Made by a program: the position numbers and the translations under genes. The notes below the pieces were generated by a model, which was not told the origin of the DNA, made no database searches, and saw nothing but the letters and a program-made list of their open reading frames with translations. Source: an uncultured Bacteroidota bacterium (GTDB lineage: Bacteria; Bacteroidota; Bacteroidia; Chitinophagales; Chitinophagaceae). Taken from it: a stretch of 64,000 bases of DNA. The stretch is from NCBI GenBank assembly GCA_903887415.1, contig CAISPO010000003.1, forward strand, positions 124,001 to 188,000, read 5' to 3'. Shown here in pieces: positions 33,384 through 43,067 of this stretch (positions within the stretch are counted from its first letter, which is position 1; every line of letters begins with the position of its first letter).

Positions 33384-33391
33384 CAAAATTA
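33384..33391 (-). promoter_or_regulatory. TAATTTTG -7 box for mtgA
   Basis: An exact TAnnTTTG match on the minus strand ending nine bases before the mtgA start at 33375, again implying a very short leader. Confidence 0.4.
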
Positions 33392-33472
33392 ACAACTATC
33401 AGCAGAATTCACGTCCCTGGTATTTAAAACAGATTTTTCACACTATATATAGAAAAATGAAACCAAAAAGTT

Positions 33473-33480
33473 TACTTTTG
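33473..33480 (+). promoter_or_regulatory. TACTTTTG -7 box for the 33504 gene
   Basis: An exact TAnnTTTG match 23 bases before ATG 33504. A TATATA-rich stretch lies further upstream. Confidence 0.5.
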
Positions 33481-33503
33481 CACTACTATAAAAAAGGCAA
33501 CTC

Positions 33504-33770
33504 ATGGGTCACGATACAAACCACGGACATTCAAAGGAAAACAAAACCATAATATCTTTCAAGAACTCTTTCTGGCTGGTAGTTATTATTGTTGGCCTTT
33601 TCATTGCTGCGCTCAACTTCGTTAAGGCGGAAAGCGGCGCTGAAGAAGGCGAAGGCAAAGCAACCTCTGAAGTGAAGGCAACTTCTGCCGGCGAGAAGAG
33701 CGAAAAGAAAGCAGAAGAAGCTCCTGCTAAGATGGAAGCTCCAAAGGATGCTGAAAAAAGCGCCAAATAA
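33504..33770 (+). CDS. Small single-pass membrane protein with charged tail
   Basis: An 88-residue protein: a His/Asn/Lys-rich start (MGHDTNHGHSKENK), one transmembrane helix (about 24-41, FWLVVIIVGLFIAALNFV), then an Ala/Glu/Lys-rich tail (SEVKATSAGEKSEKKAEEAPAKMEAPKD) that is low complexity and probably extended. No family is known. It has its own promoter-like box and lies 17 bases before the hldD-like gene, so the two may be co-transcribed. Confidence 0.65.
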   Translation: MGHDTNHGHSKENKTIISFKNSFWLVVIIVGLFIAALNFVKAESGAEEGEGKATSEVKATSAGEKSEKKAEEAPAKMEAPKDAEKSAK

Positions 33771-33787
33771 TACAACCACCCTTGCAA

Positions 33788-34768
33788 ATGCAGCAAAATG
33801 ATGTGATAGCCGTAACAGGCGCCGCCGGTTTTATAGGCAGCTACCTTACGGGCTATCTGAACCGTCTTGGTTATGATCAATTAGTATTGATAGATGACTT
33901 CTCTGCTGAACAAAAGTCGGCCAACCTGGTGGGGAAAAAATTCATCCACAAAATACACCGTGAGCAGTTTTTCGACTGGCAACAGTCCAACCCCGGCCTC
34001 ATCAAGTATGTTTTTCATCTTGGCGCTCGCACGGATACCACCGAGATGAATTACGAGGTGCACAAAAAGTGGAACCTCGACTACTCTAAACGGGTATGGG
34101 AAATGTGTGTGGCCAATGACATACCACTGGTGTATGCATCTTCTGCCGCCACTTATGGCAATGGCGAAAACGGTTATGTGGATGACCACGATATTGTAAC
34201 GAAGCTGCACCCGCTGAACCCTTACGGGGTTTCAAAAAATGAATTTGACATCTGGGCGCTGCAGCAAAAATCCGCTCCTCCTTTCTGGGCCGGCCTCAAA
34301 TTTTTCAATGTCTTTGGCCCTAATGAATACCACAAAGCACGCATGGCTTCTGTTATCTTCCATGCATACAACCAAATAAAGGAAAAGGGTGAGGTGAAAC
34401 TATTCCGCTCTCACAACCCTGACTATAAAGATGGCGAGCAAATTCGCGACTTCATCTATGTAAAGGATGTCGTGAACATATGCTTTTGGCTGATGCAACA
34501 GCAGCCCGAAAGCGGCCTGTATAATTGCGGCACCGGTAAGGCACGCACATTCAAAGACCTTGTAAAGGCAATATTTGATACATTACAATTGCCTGAAAAA
34601 ATTGTGTTTGTAGATACACCCATAGACATACGCGACAAGTACCAGTACTTCACTGAGGCGAATATGAACAAACTCCGTCATGCGGGTTACACCCAGCCCT
34701 TCTATTCACTTGAAGAAGGAGTGAAAGAATATGTCAGCGATTATCTGAAAGAACGGAAGTATTTTTGA
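33788..34768 (+). CDS. hldD: ADP-L-glycero-D-manno-heptose 6-epimerase
   Basis: A 326-residue extended SDR. The NAD(P)-binding GAAGFIGSYL is at 11-20, HLGARTDTTEMNY corresponds to the conserved GACSDTTE..N region, and YGVSKNEFD supplies the catalytic Tyr-x3-Lys. KFFNVFGPNEYHKARMASVIFHAYNQI is diagnostic of the heptose epimerase RfaD/HldD, which makes ADP-L-glycero-D-manno-heptose for the lipopolysaccharide inner core. ATG 33788 is preferred to a TTG two codons upstream. Confidence 0.93.
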   Translation: MQQNDVIAVTGAAGFIGSYLTGYLNRLGYDQLVLIDDFSAEQKSANLVGKKFIHKIHREQFFDWQQSNPGLIKYVFHLGARTDTTEMNYEVHKKWNLDYSKRVWEMCVANDIPLVYASSAATYGNGENGYVDDHDIVTKLHPLNPYGVSKNEFDIWALQQKSAPPFWAGLKFFNVFGPNEYHKARMASVIFHAYNQIKEKGEVKLFRSHNPDYKDGEQIRDFIYVKDVVNICFWLMQQQPESGLYNCGTGKARTFKDLVKAIFDTLQLPEKIVFVDTPIDIRDKYQYFTEANMNKLRHAGYTQPFYSLEEGVKEYVSDYLKERKYF

Positions 34769-34860
34769 CGAGCTATGCTTTTTAATTTTCGCAAATCTAA
34801 AGCCAGACTTTTGAAATTATAAAGTTAAACTTTGCTTTTGCATAAATATTCATGAAAACG

Positions 34861-37227
34861 CTACCTGATCACGGTAAACTTATTGTAATACCTGTTCACA
34901 CCGCTTTGCAGCATACATATATACATGCCTGATGGCAGTGCAGATAATGAAATGGAAGCATGATTCTGTGATGACTGCACTGTAGAAGCGTATAAATACT
35001 GCCCTTCCATATTGACCACACTTATTTGCACTTCTGACTGCAGCACACCATTCCAGGAAACGTTCAGCGTTTCGCCGGCAGGATTAGGATATACAATTAC
35101 CTTACCATGTTCATTGGCTATTGCAGGGTCATGCTCCGTATCCACCTGTAATTTATAGAGTTCAACTCCTCCTTTTTCTTCACCTACCACCATTTCAAAA
35201 CTGCCATTGCCTATAATGTCACCTACAACCGGGGCTGTGCGGAGGTTCTCATAAACACCACTTTGGTTCATGTTGTAGTAGTAATTATTGTACCAGTTGT
35301 GTATCGAGTCAACGTAGGAAAAACTGGCGTTTATCATCGGAAATACCGCTGCAGTGTCACCTGTCTGGAAACCAGTGAACTCATAAATATTACCGGAATT
35401 GCTGCCTACCAGCAGGTAGTCAACACCTGTGCTGTCTATTTTACCGAAGAACGGCGTGCTGTAATTACCATAAAAGTTGTTTGTGTCCACCAGCACGTTG
35501 CCTACAGCGAGATTGATGAGCTTCAGCTTTATAGAGCCCGCCGTTGTGCTTACATTCTGATAGTACTCAAGCGTGCCATAAATATTGCCAATGATAAGGT
35601 CTTTCTTCCCGTCTTTATCCAGGTCATAGATAACTGGTGCTGCGCTGCCACCAGTATTGATGGTATCGCCATTCATATCAGTAAGCACTAATTCTGTCAG
35701 TTGCCAGTTTGGCGTTACGGATTCGCTTGTTGCAATGTTTTTATAGTACGAAAGCGTACCATCCGTATGGCCTATAATGAGGTCCGACTTGCCATCGTTG
35801 TCAATATCACCGATCGCTGGCGCTGCCCCCTCAAAATTGAGCGCATACGTGCCAAGAAAATCAGTTGTCTGTAATGTAAACGCCGGGCTGGTTACGGTAC
35901 CGGTATTCTCATAGTAAGATATCTTGCTCCTGAGCAAACCGTTGGGCTGCCTGTATCCTTCAGAGCCAATGAACATGTCCAGCTTACCATCTTTATTGTA
36001 ATCAAAAAGTATAGGGTAAGCGGCACTACCCAGGTCTATAGACTGGTCTATAAGAAAGGAATCGGACTGAAACCGCCAGTCAGCTACTCCAGGGGTAGAA
36101 TAGTTTTTATAGTACCAGATGTTGTTGTAGTTCATGCAGGTAGTGCCTATATTCGGAGACACCAGTATATCTTTTTTGCCGTCCTGGTCTATATCCACAT
36201 TAAATGCAGCCGGCCATATGGGCAATTCAATCTGGACATTTGGGAAACCAGTAGGGCCTGTACCTACACCACCATTTTGCCACATCGTATCCTGGTAAAC
36301 CATACTGTCCGCACCGGTAGGGTTGTATTCTATTCTGCCATTTTTCAGGAAGGTCATTTCATTGTACGATATACTGCCATCCAGGTAATCATAGTCCCCA
36401 TCCATGTCCCAGTCAAAAAGGCATGGGGTGTTACCCTGGTGTGTTTTCTTTTCCATTCCGCCTGTGCCCGGATCGAGCAATAAAGAAGAATTATCACAAG
36501 GCAAGCCCGGACCGGTAGCCTCCGCCAGCGTATGCGTTCGGATAAATCCCTGATATACTTTACCCCAACATTCATCCCATAGGTCAATATGAATACTGTC
36601 AGTCGGTAATCCATATTCAACCTGCATATTGCGGTAGTAATTCATAAAGCCACCTGTAATATTGTACGAGACAAAATCAAGATCGCCGTCATTATCCACG
36701 TCCACTATCGCCGGTATATCTCCCGGATTATTAAATGCATTTGCCGGACCATGTGTATTGGCATCATTGAAATAGAATAGATTTTGATAAAAGGTGAAAC
36801 AAAGCTGATTTGAACTATTATAATATCCTTTGTAAACCGCAAATCCATCGTTGCCCTGGTGAAAAAGGTCGGGCACTCCGTCACGATCATAATCTGCAAG
36901 CACACAATAGTCATAAAGCGCTGGGAAATTCAACGCATATTCCGGTGCATAAAGGTAATTAGGATGCCCGGCAGTACCCACATTAATAAACGTCCTTAAA
37001 CTATTATAAGATTCAAAAACAACGAGGTCTTGTAGTCCATCATGATTAAGGTCTCCCATAGTAAACTGCGGGTTATTAAAGCCGCCGCACCACGCCAGCG
37101 ACTGCTGCTGGCCATGGGCAAAAACTTTTATACTGGAGTCGGAGAGGAAAATCTTTGTTTGTGCATTTATTGCTACAGGAGCAAGTAAAACAAAGGCAAA
37201 AACGAGGGTACGGGCTATGTAGCGCAT
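34861..37227 (-). CDS. VCBS/FG-GAP repeat protein with T9SS sorting domain
   Basis: A 788-residue secreted protein. Signal peptide MRYIARTLVFAFVLLAPVAINAQ is followed by at least eight Ca2+-binding FG-GAP/VCBS blades of D-x-D/N-x-D-G-x-x-D type (GDLNHDGLQDL, ADYDRDGVPDL, VDVDNDGDLDF, DWDMDGDYDY, VDIDQDGKKDI, FDYNKDGKLDM, GDIDNDGKSDL, YDLDKDGKKDL), forming a beta-propeller-like shell. The last ~75 residues (VYPNPAGETLNVSW ... LPSGMYICML ... KFTVIR) are a type A T9SS C-terminal sorting domain, so the protein is exported through the type IX system and attached or released at the surface. The ligand is unknown. Confidence 0.9.
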   Translation of the reverse strand: MRYIARTLVFAFVLLAPVAINAQTKIFLSDSSIKVFAHGQQQSLAWCGGFNNPQFTMGDLNHDGLQDLVVFESYNSLRTFINVGTAGHPNYLYAPEYALNFPALYDYCVLADYDRDGVPDLFHQGNDGFAVYKGYYNSSNQLCFTFYQNLFYFNDANTHGPANAFNNPGDIPAIVDVDNDGDLDFVSYNITGGFMNYYRNMQVEYGLPTDSIHIDLWDECWGKVYQGFIRTHTLAEATGPGLPCDNSSLLLDPGTGGMEKKTHQGNTPCLFDWDMDGDYDYLDGSISYNEMTFLKNGRIEYNPTGADSMVYQDTMWQNGGVGTGPTGFPNVQIELPIWPAAFNVDIDQDGKKDILVSPNIGTTCMNYNNIWYYKNYSTPGVADWRFQSDSFLIDQSIDLGSAAYPILFDYNKDGKLDMFIGSEGYRQPNGLLRSKISYYENTGTVTSPAFTLQTTDFLGTYALNFEGAAPAIGDIDNDGKSDLIIGHTDGTLSYYKNIATSESVTPNWQLTELVLTDMNGDTINTGGSAAPVIYDLDKDGKKDLIIGNIYGTLEYYQNVSTTAGSIKLKLINLAVGNVLVDTNNFYGNYSTPFFGKIDSTGVDYLLVGSNSGNIYEFTGFQTGDTAAVFPMINASFSYVDSIHNWYNNYYYNMNQSGVYENLRTAPVVGDIIGNGSFEMVVGEEKGGVELYKLQVDTEHDPAIANEHGKVIVYPNPAGETLNVSWNGVLQSEVQISVVNMEGQYLYASTVQSSQNHASISLSALPSGMYICMLQSGVNRYYNKFTVIR

Positions 37228-37297
37228 GATTAAAAAATATACATAAAATTAACGGAAAAACCCGATAATCGCAGTAATTATTTTCTTCAACTGTAAG

Positions 37298-38110
37298 TTA
37301 ATGATTTTTCTTCAGGGGAGAATCCGGCTCGTTAAGGAAATGCTTGTACACCAGCTTATCAGCCAGGGCCGGCAGTAGCTTGTTGAGCCACACAGCCAGC
37401 TTGCCCTGACCCGTCATAATAACGGTGCGTTTCCTGCTTTCTATTGCCCTGATGATAATATGGGCGCACTCTTCTGCGGTCATCAGCTTCTTTTCATCCA
37501 GCGGAGTTTCCGCCTGCGCAGAGCCGTTGCTGCTGCGTGCCACATTGCGTATGTTTGATGCAGTAAAACCCGGCGCCACCCACATTACATGCGCCCCCGT
37601 ATATAGCAGCTCCGTGCGCAATGCTTCCAGGAAGCCCTGCATCGCAAATTTGGATGCCGAGTAACCGGTGCGCCCTGGCAGGCCGCGGTAGCCTGCAATT
37701 GATGAAACCCCTACTATGACTCCTTTGCTACGGAGTATTGCGGGCAATGCATATTTAGTGCAATGCACCGTTCCCCAGAAATTCACGTCCATGAGCTCTT
37801 TGATCACAGACAGGTCCACATCTTCAAACAAAGCACGCATACTGATACCGGCATTGTTGATGAGGACATCTATACCGCCCCAGCGTTGCATAGCGGCAGT
37901 AATAAATGCGGCACAGTCGGCCTCTATGCTCACGTCTGCCTTATAGCAAAACAGATTATCCGAAGGAATAAAAAGAAGCCCCAGCTTTTCCAGATTGCGG
38001 GCACAAACTGCCACTCTTGCGCCATGTTCCAACGCAGCGGCAACAAGCGCCTTCCCTATCCCTGACGACCCGCCGGTAACTACAACAACCTTATCTTTTA
38101 ACCTGAGCAT
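37298..38110 (-). CDS. SDR family oxidoreductase
   Basis: A 270-residue classical short-chain dehydrogenase: TGGSSGIG (12-19), NNAG (85-88), catalytic Ser137, Tyr150 and Lys154 (SSIAGYRGLPGRTGYSASKFA). The C-terminal region (MTAEECAHIIIRAIESRKRTVIMTGQGKLAVWLNKLLPALADKLVYKHF) is that of the DltE/11-beta-HSD-like subgroup, which often carries a membrane-associated tail. The substrate is unknown. ATG 38110 is used, seven codons inside the open frame. A TACTTTTG box lies on the minus strand at 38136-38143, but within an A-rich repeat. Confidence 0.87.
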   Translation of the reverse strand: MLRLKDKVVVVTGGSSGIGKALVAAALEHGARVAVCARNLEKLGLLFIPSDNLFCYKADVSIEADCAAFITAAMQRWGGIDVLINNAGISMRALFEDVDLSVIKELMDVNFWGTVHCTKYALPAILRSKGVIVGVSSIAGYRGLPGRTGYSASKFAMQGFLEALRTELLYTGAHVMWVAPGFTASNIRNVARSSNGSAQAETPLDEKKLMTAEECAHIIIRAIESRKRTVIMTGQGKLAVWLNKLLPALADKLVYKHFLNEPDSPLKKNH

Positions 38111-38222
38111 CTTTGCAAATTCAAAAATCAAAATTCAAAAGTAAAAGTTCCCAATGCCCAAAAAGCACTCCATAGCTTGCCTACCGGCGGAGGCCCTAAT
38201 CCCCAATTCCAAATTCCACAAC

Positions 38223-40829
38223 TTATTCGAACGTATCTTTCATCATTTTTGTATAGTCCTTCAGTATTTCTTTGTCTTTTTCAGCAGCCACTACTTTTTG
38301 CAATGTATCCTTTACCATGTCTGTTCTTTTTTGCGCCGATGCAGCGGCATCCTTATTATCGGATTTAATATTTCCTTTCTGTTCAGAACCTACCTGGAAC
38401 AGGAAGCCTGCAAGCGCGGTTTTATATTGTTTCATATTTTCATTCATAACCATAGTTGCAAAGATATCGAGCCCTCTTTTAAACGACGCATCACTCTTTA
38501 CGTACTTAAGGTAGTTGCTCATGCTAAGCGCGAACGAAAATTTCTTTGTCCCTGATACGAACGGAGCTTTCTTTTCAAAAAGTGTGATGTCTTCATCGGC
38601 GCCCTTCTTACCTAAAATGGTCCAGACAGCTCCATCAAGGGCTGACCTTGGGTTCTTATCCACCAGCGGCCTGGCAAGCACATAAGCAGTATCAGCATCT
38701 ATTTTGTTCAGCGCCGCGAGGGCATTGCCCGCCACCGCATAAGAGCTGTCATTCAGCACAGCGACCATTTCTTTCTTTGCCTGGCTAGCCTTCCAACTGC
38801 CCAGTACCTCGAACGCAGCGGCGCGAACTTCGTTATCCTTATCACCAGAAGCCATGGCAATAACTTTTGCCATCCATTTCTTATGGTATTTCTCGTTTTG
38901 GGTGTTTTGTAACTGGCCCAACGCATTCCGCCTGATGGAATAAAGGCTGTCATCTAATGCCTGGGTGATAATTATCTGCGAAGCAGAATCGGATAGCTGC
39001 CGCCCTGCTGCTGATACTGCAAGCCGTTTGCTGATAAAGTCGTCGCTGTGTATTAGTTGCTCCAGCCATTGTGCGGGCTTCTTGCCGTCTTTCATTTCGC
39101 CCGGCAGCATATGGTTGCAATCGGGTATCACCACCGGACGTACCCCATTTTTATAGGCATAAGTAAATGTATCTCTTTTCTTGCCGATGTTCCAGTCAAC
39201 GATCGTTTTATCATTTCCATAAATAACTTTTGCCTTGAGCGGCAACTGGTAAATATACGCGCTGTCGCTCTGCGATTCGCTTTGCGACTGCTTTACCGTT
39301 ACTGTAAGCTTCTGCGTAGTATCATTATAGTCATATGCCACCCTCAGCACCGGGTGGCCGGCATGATAATACCATTGATTAAAAAACCAGTTCCAGTCCT
39401 TTCCTGTAGCCTCTTCCACGGCCAGCCGCCAGTTGTGCGCCTCGGCGGAATGAAGTGCATTTTTAGTAAGGTAAATATTCATAGCCCGGTCAAATGCCTC
39501 ATCACCCATCAGGTTGTTCATATACCGCAGGGTAGCCCCGCCTTTGTTGTAAGAGATCGCATCAAATACATCCTCGCGGCTGTCGTAATAAAACCTCACC
39601 AGTTGCGGATCATTGAGCTGCGAAGCGCCTATATAGCCTTGCAGGTCGTTGTAGGCCAGCTCATCGCCCGCAGCCTTGCCATATTTATGCGCCCGCCATA
39701 GCTGCTCCCCATAATTCGCAAAAGATTCATTGACCGTAATATTGCTCCACGATTTGCACGTAACATAATCACCAAACCACTCATGGAAAAGCTCATGGGA
39801 TACCACATCTTCCGAGTTTTTATCGGCAATCTCCCGGGCATCCTGGTTCATAAATTCACCAAACAGAGCCGCTGTTGTATTTTCCATAGCGCCAGATACA
39901 TAGTCGCGAACAACTACCTGGTCGTATTTATTCCAGGGATACGGCACACCCGTACGCTGGGAGAAATAATCCATCATCTCCGGTGTGTGGTTGAACATCA
40001 GCTTCGCATATGGCTCATACTCCGGCTCTACGTAATAATTCACATCCTTTCCCCTCCAGTGATCTTTAACAATACTGTACTTACCTATAGCAAACATCAC
40101 GGCATAAGCCTGTATCGGCATTTCCATTTTCCAGATGTCTGTGCGCGTACCGTCTTTGCCGGGCACCTGCTTTACCATAGCGCCATTGCTCAGGGTAACC
40201 ATACTGTTGGGCACGGTCAGCTCTATCTGTGTAGTAAAGCGGGTGTTTGGCTTGTCGATGGTAATCATCCAGTGGGAATTAGATTCCGATTCACCCTGGG
40301 TCCATATTTGCGCTGGTTTGTGAGGCACTTTATTATCTGTATTAATAAAGTATAGTCCCCTGTCGTCAGTGATGGCCCCGCTCCCACCGGTTTGTTCGGC
40401 ATATGGCATAGCTGTATAAACAAGGTACAGCTCCACGGTATCATTCATCTTATACTGATGGCCAAACCTGATCTTCAATTCATCCTTTTCATAAGTATAG
40501 TCCAGCTTTGTATTTCCTTTCTTTCCTGCCAGCATTACACTGTCAATCCTCATACTTTTCGCGTCCAGCACCAAGGTATCTGTAGCATAAAAATAGGGAC
40601 GCAGCTTTATCCACTCATGCGCACTTGCTGTTTTTCCCTGCCAGTCGAATGTAAGTGCCACGCGTGTATTTTTTATTTCCCACACCCTGGTTGCCGCAGC
40701 ACGGTAAACGGGGGCTCCCGCTGCAGCGCTGACCACCAATGTATCCATATTCACCTGCGCCGTATCCTTTTGGGCGTGGCATACAAAAGCGGATATGAAT
40801 AACAGAAATAAACAAGAGATTTTTTTCAT
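38223..40829 (-). CDS. M1-family aminopeptidase with HEAT-like C-terminus
   Basis: An 868-residue gluzincin aminopeptidase. Signal peptide MKKISCLFLLFISAFVCHAQ is followed by the N-terminal beta domain. The exopeptidase motif GAMEN is at 313-317, zinc ligands His345 and His349 in HELFHEWFGDY with catalytic Glu346, and third ligand Glu368 in NESFANYGE. The C-terminal ~250 residues are helical HEAT-like repeats (QIIITQALDDSLYSIRRNALGQLQN, EVRAAAFEVLGSWKA). It removes N-terminal residues from peptides in the periplasm. A TACTTTTG box lies at 40854-40861 on the same strand. Confidence 0.93.
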   Translation of the reverse strand: MKKISCLFLLFISAFVCHAQKDTAQVNMDTLVVSAAAGAPVYRAAATRVWEIKNTRVALTFDWQGKTASAHEWIKLRPYFYATDTLVLDAKSMRIDSVMLAGKKGNTKLDYTYEKDELKIRFGHQYKMNDTVELYLVYTAMPYAEQTGGSGAITDDRGLYFINTDNKVPHKPAQIWTQGESESNSHWMITIDKPNTRFTTQIELTVPNSMVTLSNGAMVKQVPGKDGTRTDIWKMEMPIQAYAVMFAIGKYSIVKDHWRGKDVNYYVEPEYEPYAKLMFNHTPEMMDYFSQRTGVPYPWNKYDQVVVRDYVSGAMENTTAALFGEFMNQDAREIADKNSEDVVSHELFHEWFGDYVTCKSWSNITVNESFANYGEQLWRAHKYGKAAGDELAYNDLQGYIGASQLNDPQLVRFYYDSREDVFDAISYNKGGATLRYMNNLMGDEAFDRAMNIYLTKNALHSAEAHNWRLAVEEATGKDWNWFFNQWYYHAGHPVLRVAYDYNDTTQKLTVTVKQSQSESQSDSAYIYQLPLKAKVIYGNDKTIVDWNIGKKRDTFTYAYKNGVRPVVIPDCNHMLPGEMKDGKKPAQWLEQLIHSDDFISKRLAVSAAGRQLSDSASQIIITQALDDSLYSIRRNALGQLQNTQNEKYHKKWMAKVIAMASGDKDNEVRAAAFEVLGSWKASQAKKEMVAVLNDSSYAVAGNALAALNKIDADTAYVLARPLVDKNPRSALDGAVWTILGKKGADEDITLFEKKAPFVSGTKKFSFALSMSNYLKYVKSDASFKRGLDIFATMVMNENMKQYKTALAGFLFQVGSEQKGNIKSDNKDAAASAQKRTDMVKDTLQKVVAAEKDKEILKDYTKMMKDTFE

Positions 40830-40853
40830 CAGCACTTTGTTTTCGGTAAAAGA

Positions 40854-40861
40854 CAAAAGTA
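40854..40861 (-). promoter_or_regulatory. TACTTTTG -7 box for the M1 aminopeptidase gene
   Basis: An exact TAnnTTTG match on the minus strand, about 25 bases before the ATG at 40829. Confidence 0.5.
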
Positions 40862-41006
40862 ATTAATGTACAAGATATTATATCACCCGCTAAAGGGTAA
40901 ATATGGCTTGCTGTTATTCCTGGCAACACGCATTATACTGTGTGATACCGGTATGTTGCAGGAGGCGCAATGTATTGCGCCGCTACCTGCTGTGGCATCC
41001 GGCCAT

Positions 41007-41046
41007 AACGAAAGAGGCCGCTACGTATGCAGCGGCCTCTTTCGTT
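41007..41046. terminator. Perfect 16-bp stem-loop after the OmpA-family gene
   Basis: AACGAAAGAGGCCGCT (41007-41022) pairs exactly with 41031-41046, with an eight-base loop. It lies 18 bases past the stop of the minus-strand OmpA-family gene and upstream of the next promoter. The T-run follows the stem on the plus strand only, so on the minus strand it would act as a stem without a U-tract. Confidence 0.65.
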
Positions 41047-41063
41047 TTTCCTGAATAGTTTAT

Positions 41064-43043
41064 TTATTTACTGCGTTCGTTCAGCGTCATCACCACACGG
41101 CGGTTTTTAGCCCTGCCTTCAGCAGTTTCGTTAGTGGCTATCGGCATTCTCGCGCCACGCCCTACAGCTATGATCCTGTCAGCGCTTACACCCAGCTTGA
41201 TAAGATAATGCTTAACGGCCTGGGCCCGTTTGAATGACAGTATTTCGTTGCGCTCAACAGTACCCCTGCTATCGGTATGCCCTTCGCAGATGATATAGAA
41301 GTTATTGTTTTTGCCTACTTCCAATACTGCCTTTTCAATTACCGGGTAAGAATCAGGATGAATAGAGGTCTTACCAAACTCAAACAGGATAGGAGCTGAA
41401 ATGTCAGCCATTGGCTGTGCCTTCGGCTCATTTGTCACAGGCGGTGGCGGCGGTGGCGGAACCCTTAGGGTAACATCATTTCCGTTGCCCTTGCAATCGT
41501 TTACAGCCACAGTAATGCCCGAATAAGTGCCCACACATAAGTCGGACAACGTAACTGCATTATTAGAGCTAACAATACCATGATAAGGAGCCTTTGGCGA
41601 TCCGTTATAATTATAGTTTACCGTCACCTTTTGCCCTGCTTTCAGGCCGCCTATCATTATAGCGCCGTCACATGCATCAGCCGCAGTAGGATTAGTAGTT
41701 GTTTCAGAAATATTTATTGGTGGGTTCACCAGTACAGCCGGAGGAATGTCTATGTGGCGTTTACCCATAGCAGCGGAAATTCCCGCGTATGATCCGGCCC
41801 CAAGTTTATCGAGTTTAAGAGCACCACTCGGATCAGCAACTACTTCCGTAGCAGGGCTGTTTGGCTTGCCATCCATCATGTAGTTTATAATCACTGGTTT
41901 TGCCGGCGGGAAACCGCTGAATGTTAAGCTGCCATCCTTCAATCCACATGCCGACGGGTCAACAGCAGTTACTACAGGGTTAATTGGCGCTGCCTTCTTG
42001 CCGCCAAACAGGATCCGTACACCGATGTTGCCGCCATAAGACAGGTCGTTGCTCTTCGTAACATTGTTCAGTACAGAACTGTAGTCGCCTACCATATTTG
42101 TGAGGTGGTAGTTGTTTTGAGGTGTATTATTGAATGGCTGGTACAACAGGTATGCTCCAACAGTAAGCGCTACATGATTGGAGAAAAAGTAGTTGATCGC
42201 AGGGCGGGCAATAAAACCCAAAGAACCGCTTGTATAAGATACCGTGCCGGATCTCTTAGTGGGCGCCTGTGCAAGGCCTACATTATAACCTAGCGCTTTT
42301 TCCGCATTAAAATACTGCTGTATCGTTTCGCCATCAGGGTGTGTGGTATTGTTAAAGTGGCTTTGTGTGATCTGCAGGTCGGTTGAAGCAGGAGTGAGGG
42401 AATTATCATAAACAGTGATGATATTTCCGCCTTCTGTGGTGACGTGCTGCACTATTTCTTCGTAATCAAAAGCAGCATTGGTATTGTACGCGTTTTTGAT
42501 ACTCACATTATATAGCACACCGAGGTCAGCCGTGAAGCCAAACCTTTTAGAGAACCTGTCTTTATACTTCAGCACCAGGGGTATGTTCACATTAGTGATC
42601 GTCAGCGATTCTTTTACGGGCTGGTTGGCAGTGATCTCCTGTCTTGATATTTCACCAGTTTGATCTGTGGACTGGTACTGCACATGAAACTGATCAAGTG
42701 TTGCATCGCCGCTCTGGGCAAGGTACATGATACCACCGCCAATGCCAAAGTGGTTGCTCTCCCCAAAGAAATAACCCAACTGCAGGTCGCCGCCAAATGA
42801 CATGCCATTAGTGAACTTCAGGTTGCCAAGGTTGGCATCGCTCAGGGCATTAAGATAGTTGCTCATTGAGTTGCCTGTAGTCATATTCCTGGTCAGCGCA
42901 CCGCCCATCAGGTTTAAGTCTATCGCCCACTTGCCCATCATTGCATCATTCAGGTACTGTTTTTTACTGGTAGAATCCTTCACCTGGGCAGTAGCTGACA
43001 TCATTCCATTGGCTGCTATCAGAACGAAAAGTAATTTTTTCAT
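41064..43043 (-). CDS. OmpA-family protein with barrel-like N-terminus and repeat middle
   Basis: A 659-residue outer-membrane protein. Signal peptide MKKLLFVLIAANGMMSATAQ is followed by an N-terminal barrel-like region (about 25-345; KWAIDLNLMGGAL, FGGDLQLGYFFGESNHFGIGGGIMY, ALTVGAYLLYQPF). Two Ig/SprB-like repeats follow (about 355-520; CGLKDGSLTFSGFPPAKPVIINYMMDGKP and CDGAIMIGGLKAGQKVTVNYNYNGSP), then a Pro run and a C-terminal OmpA domain (about 540-659; GHTDSRGTVERNEILSFKRAQAVKHYLI) that binds peptidoglycan. It lies 24 bases downstream of the 1376-residue adhesin gene in the same direction, so co-expression is likely. I infer a wall anchor or periplasmic partner for the surface proteins. 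Confidence 0.9.
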   Translation of the reverse strand: MKKLLFVLIAANGMMSATAQVKDSTSKKQYLNDAMMGKWAIDLNLMGGALTRNMTTGNSMSNYLNALSDANLGNLKFTNGMSFGGDLQLGYFFGESNHFGIGGGIMYLAQSGDATLDQFHVQYQSTDQTGEISRQEITANQPVKESLTITNVNIPLVLKYKDRFSKRFGFTADLGVLYNVSIKNAYNTNAAFDYEEIVQHVTTEGGNIITVYDNSLTPASTDLQITQSHFNNTTHPDGETIQQYFNAEKALGYNVGLAQAPTKRSGTVSYTSGSLGFIARPAINYFFSNHVALTVGAYLLYQPFNNTPQNNYHLTNMVGDYSSVLNNVTKSNDLSYGGNIGVRILFGGKKAAPINPVVTAVDPSACGLKDGSLTFSGFPPAKPVIINYMMDGKPNSPATEVVADPSGALKLDKLGAGSYAGISAAMGKRHIDIPPAVLVNPPINISETTTNPTAADACDGAIMIGGLKAGQKVTVNYNYNGSPKAPYHGIVSSNNAVTLSDLCVGTYSGITVAVNDCKGNGNDVTLRVPPPPPPPVTNEPKAQPMADISAPILFEFGKTSIHPDSYPVIEKAVLEVGKNNNFYIICEGHTDSRGTVERNEILSFKRAQAVKHYLIKLGVSADRIIAVGRGARMPIATNETAEGRAKNRRVVMTLNERSK

Positions 43044-43067
43044 TTATGCGCTTTTAAATGTTGGTAT

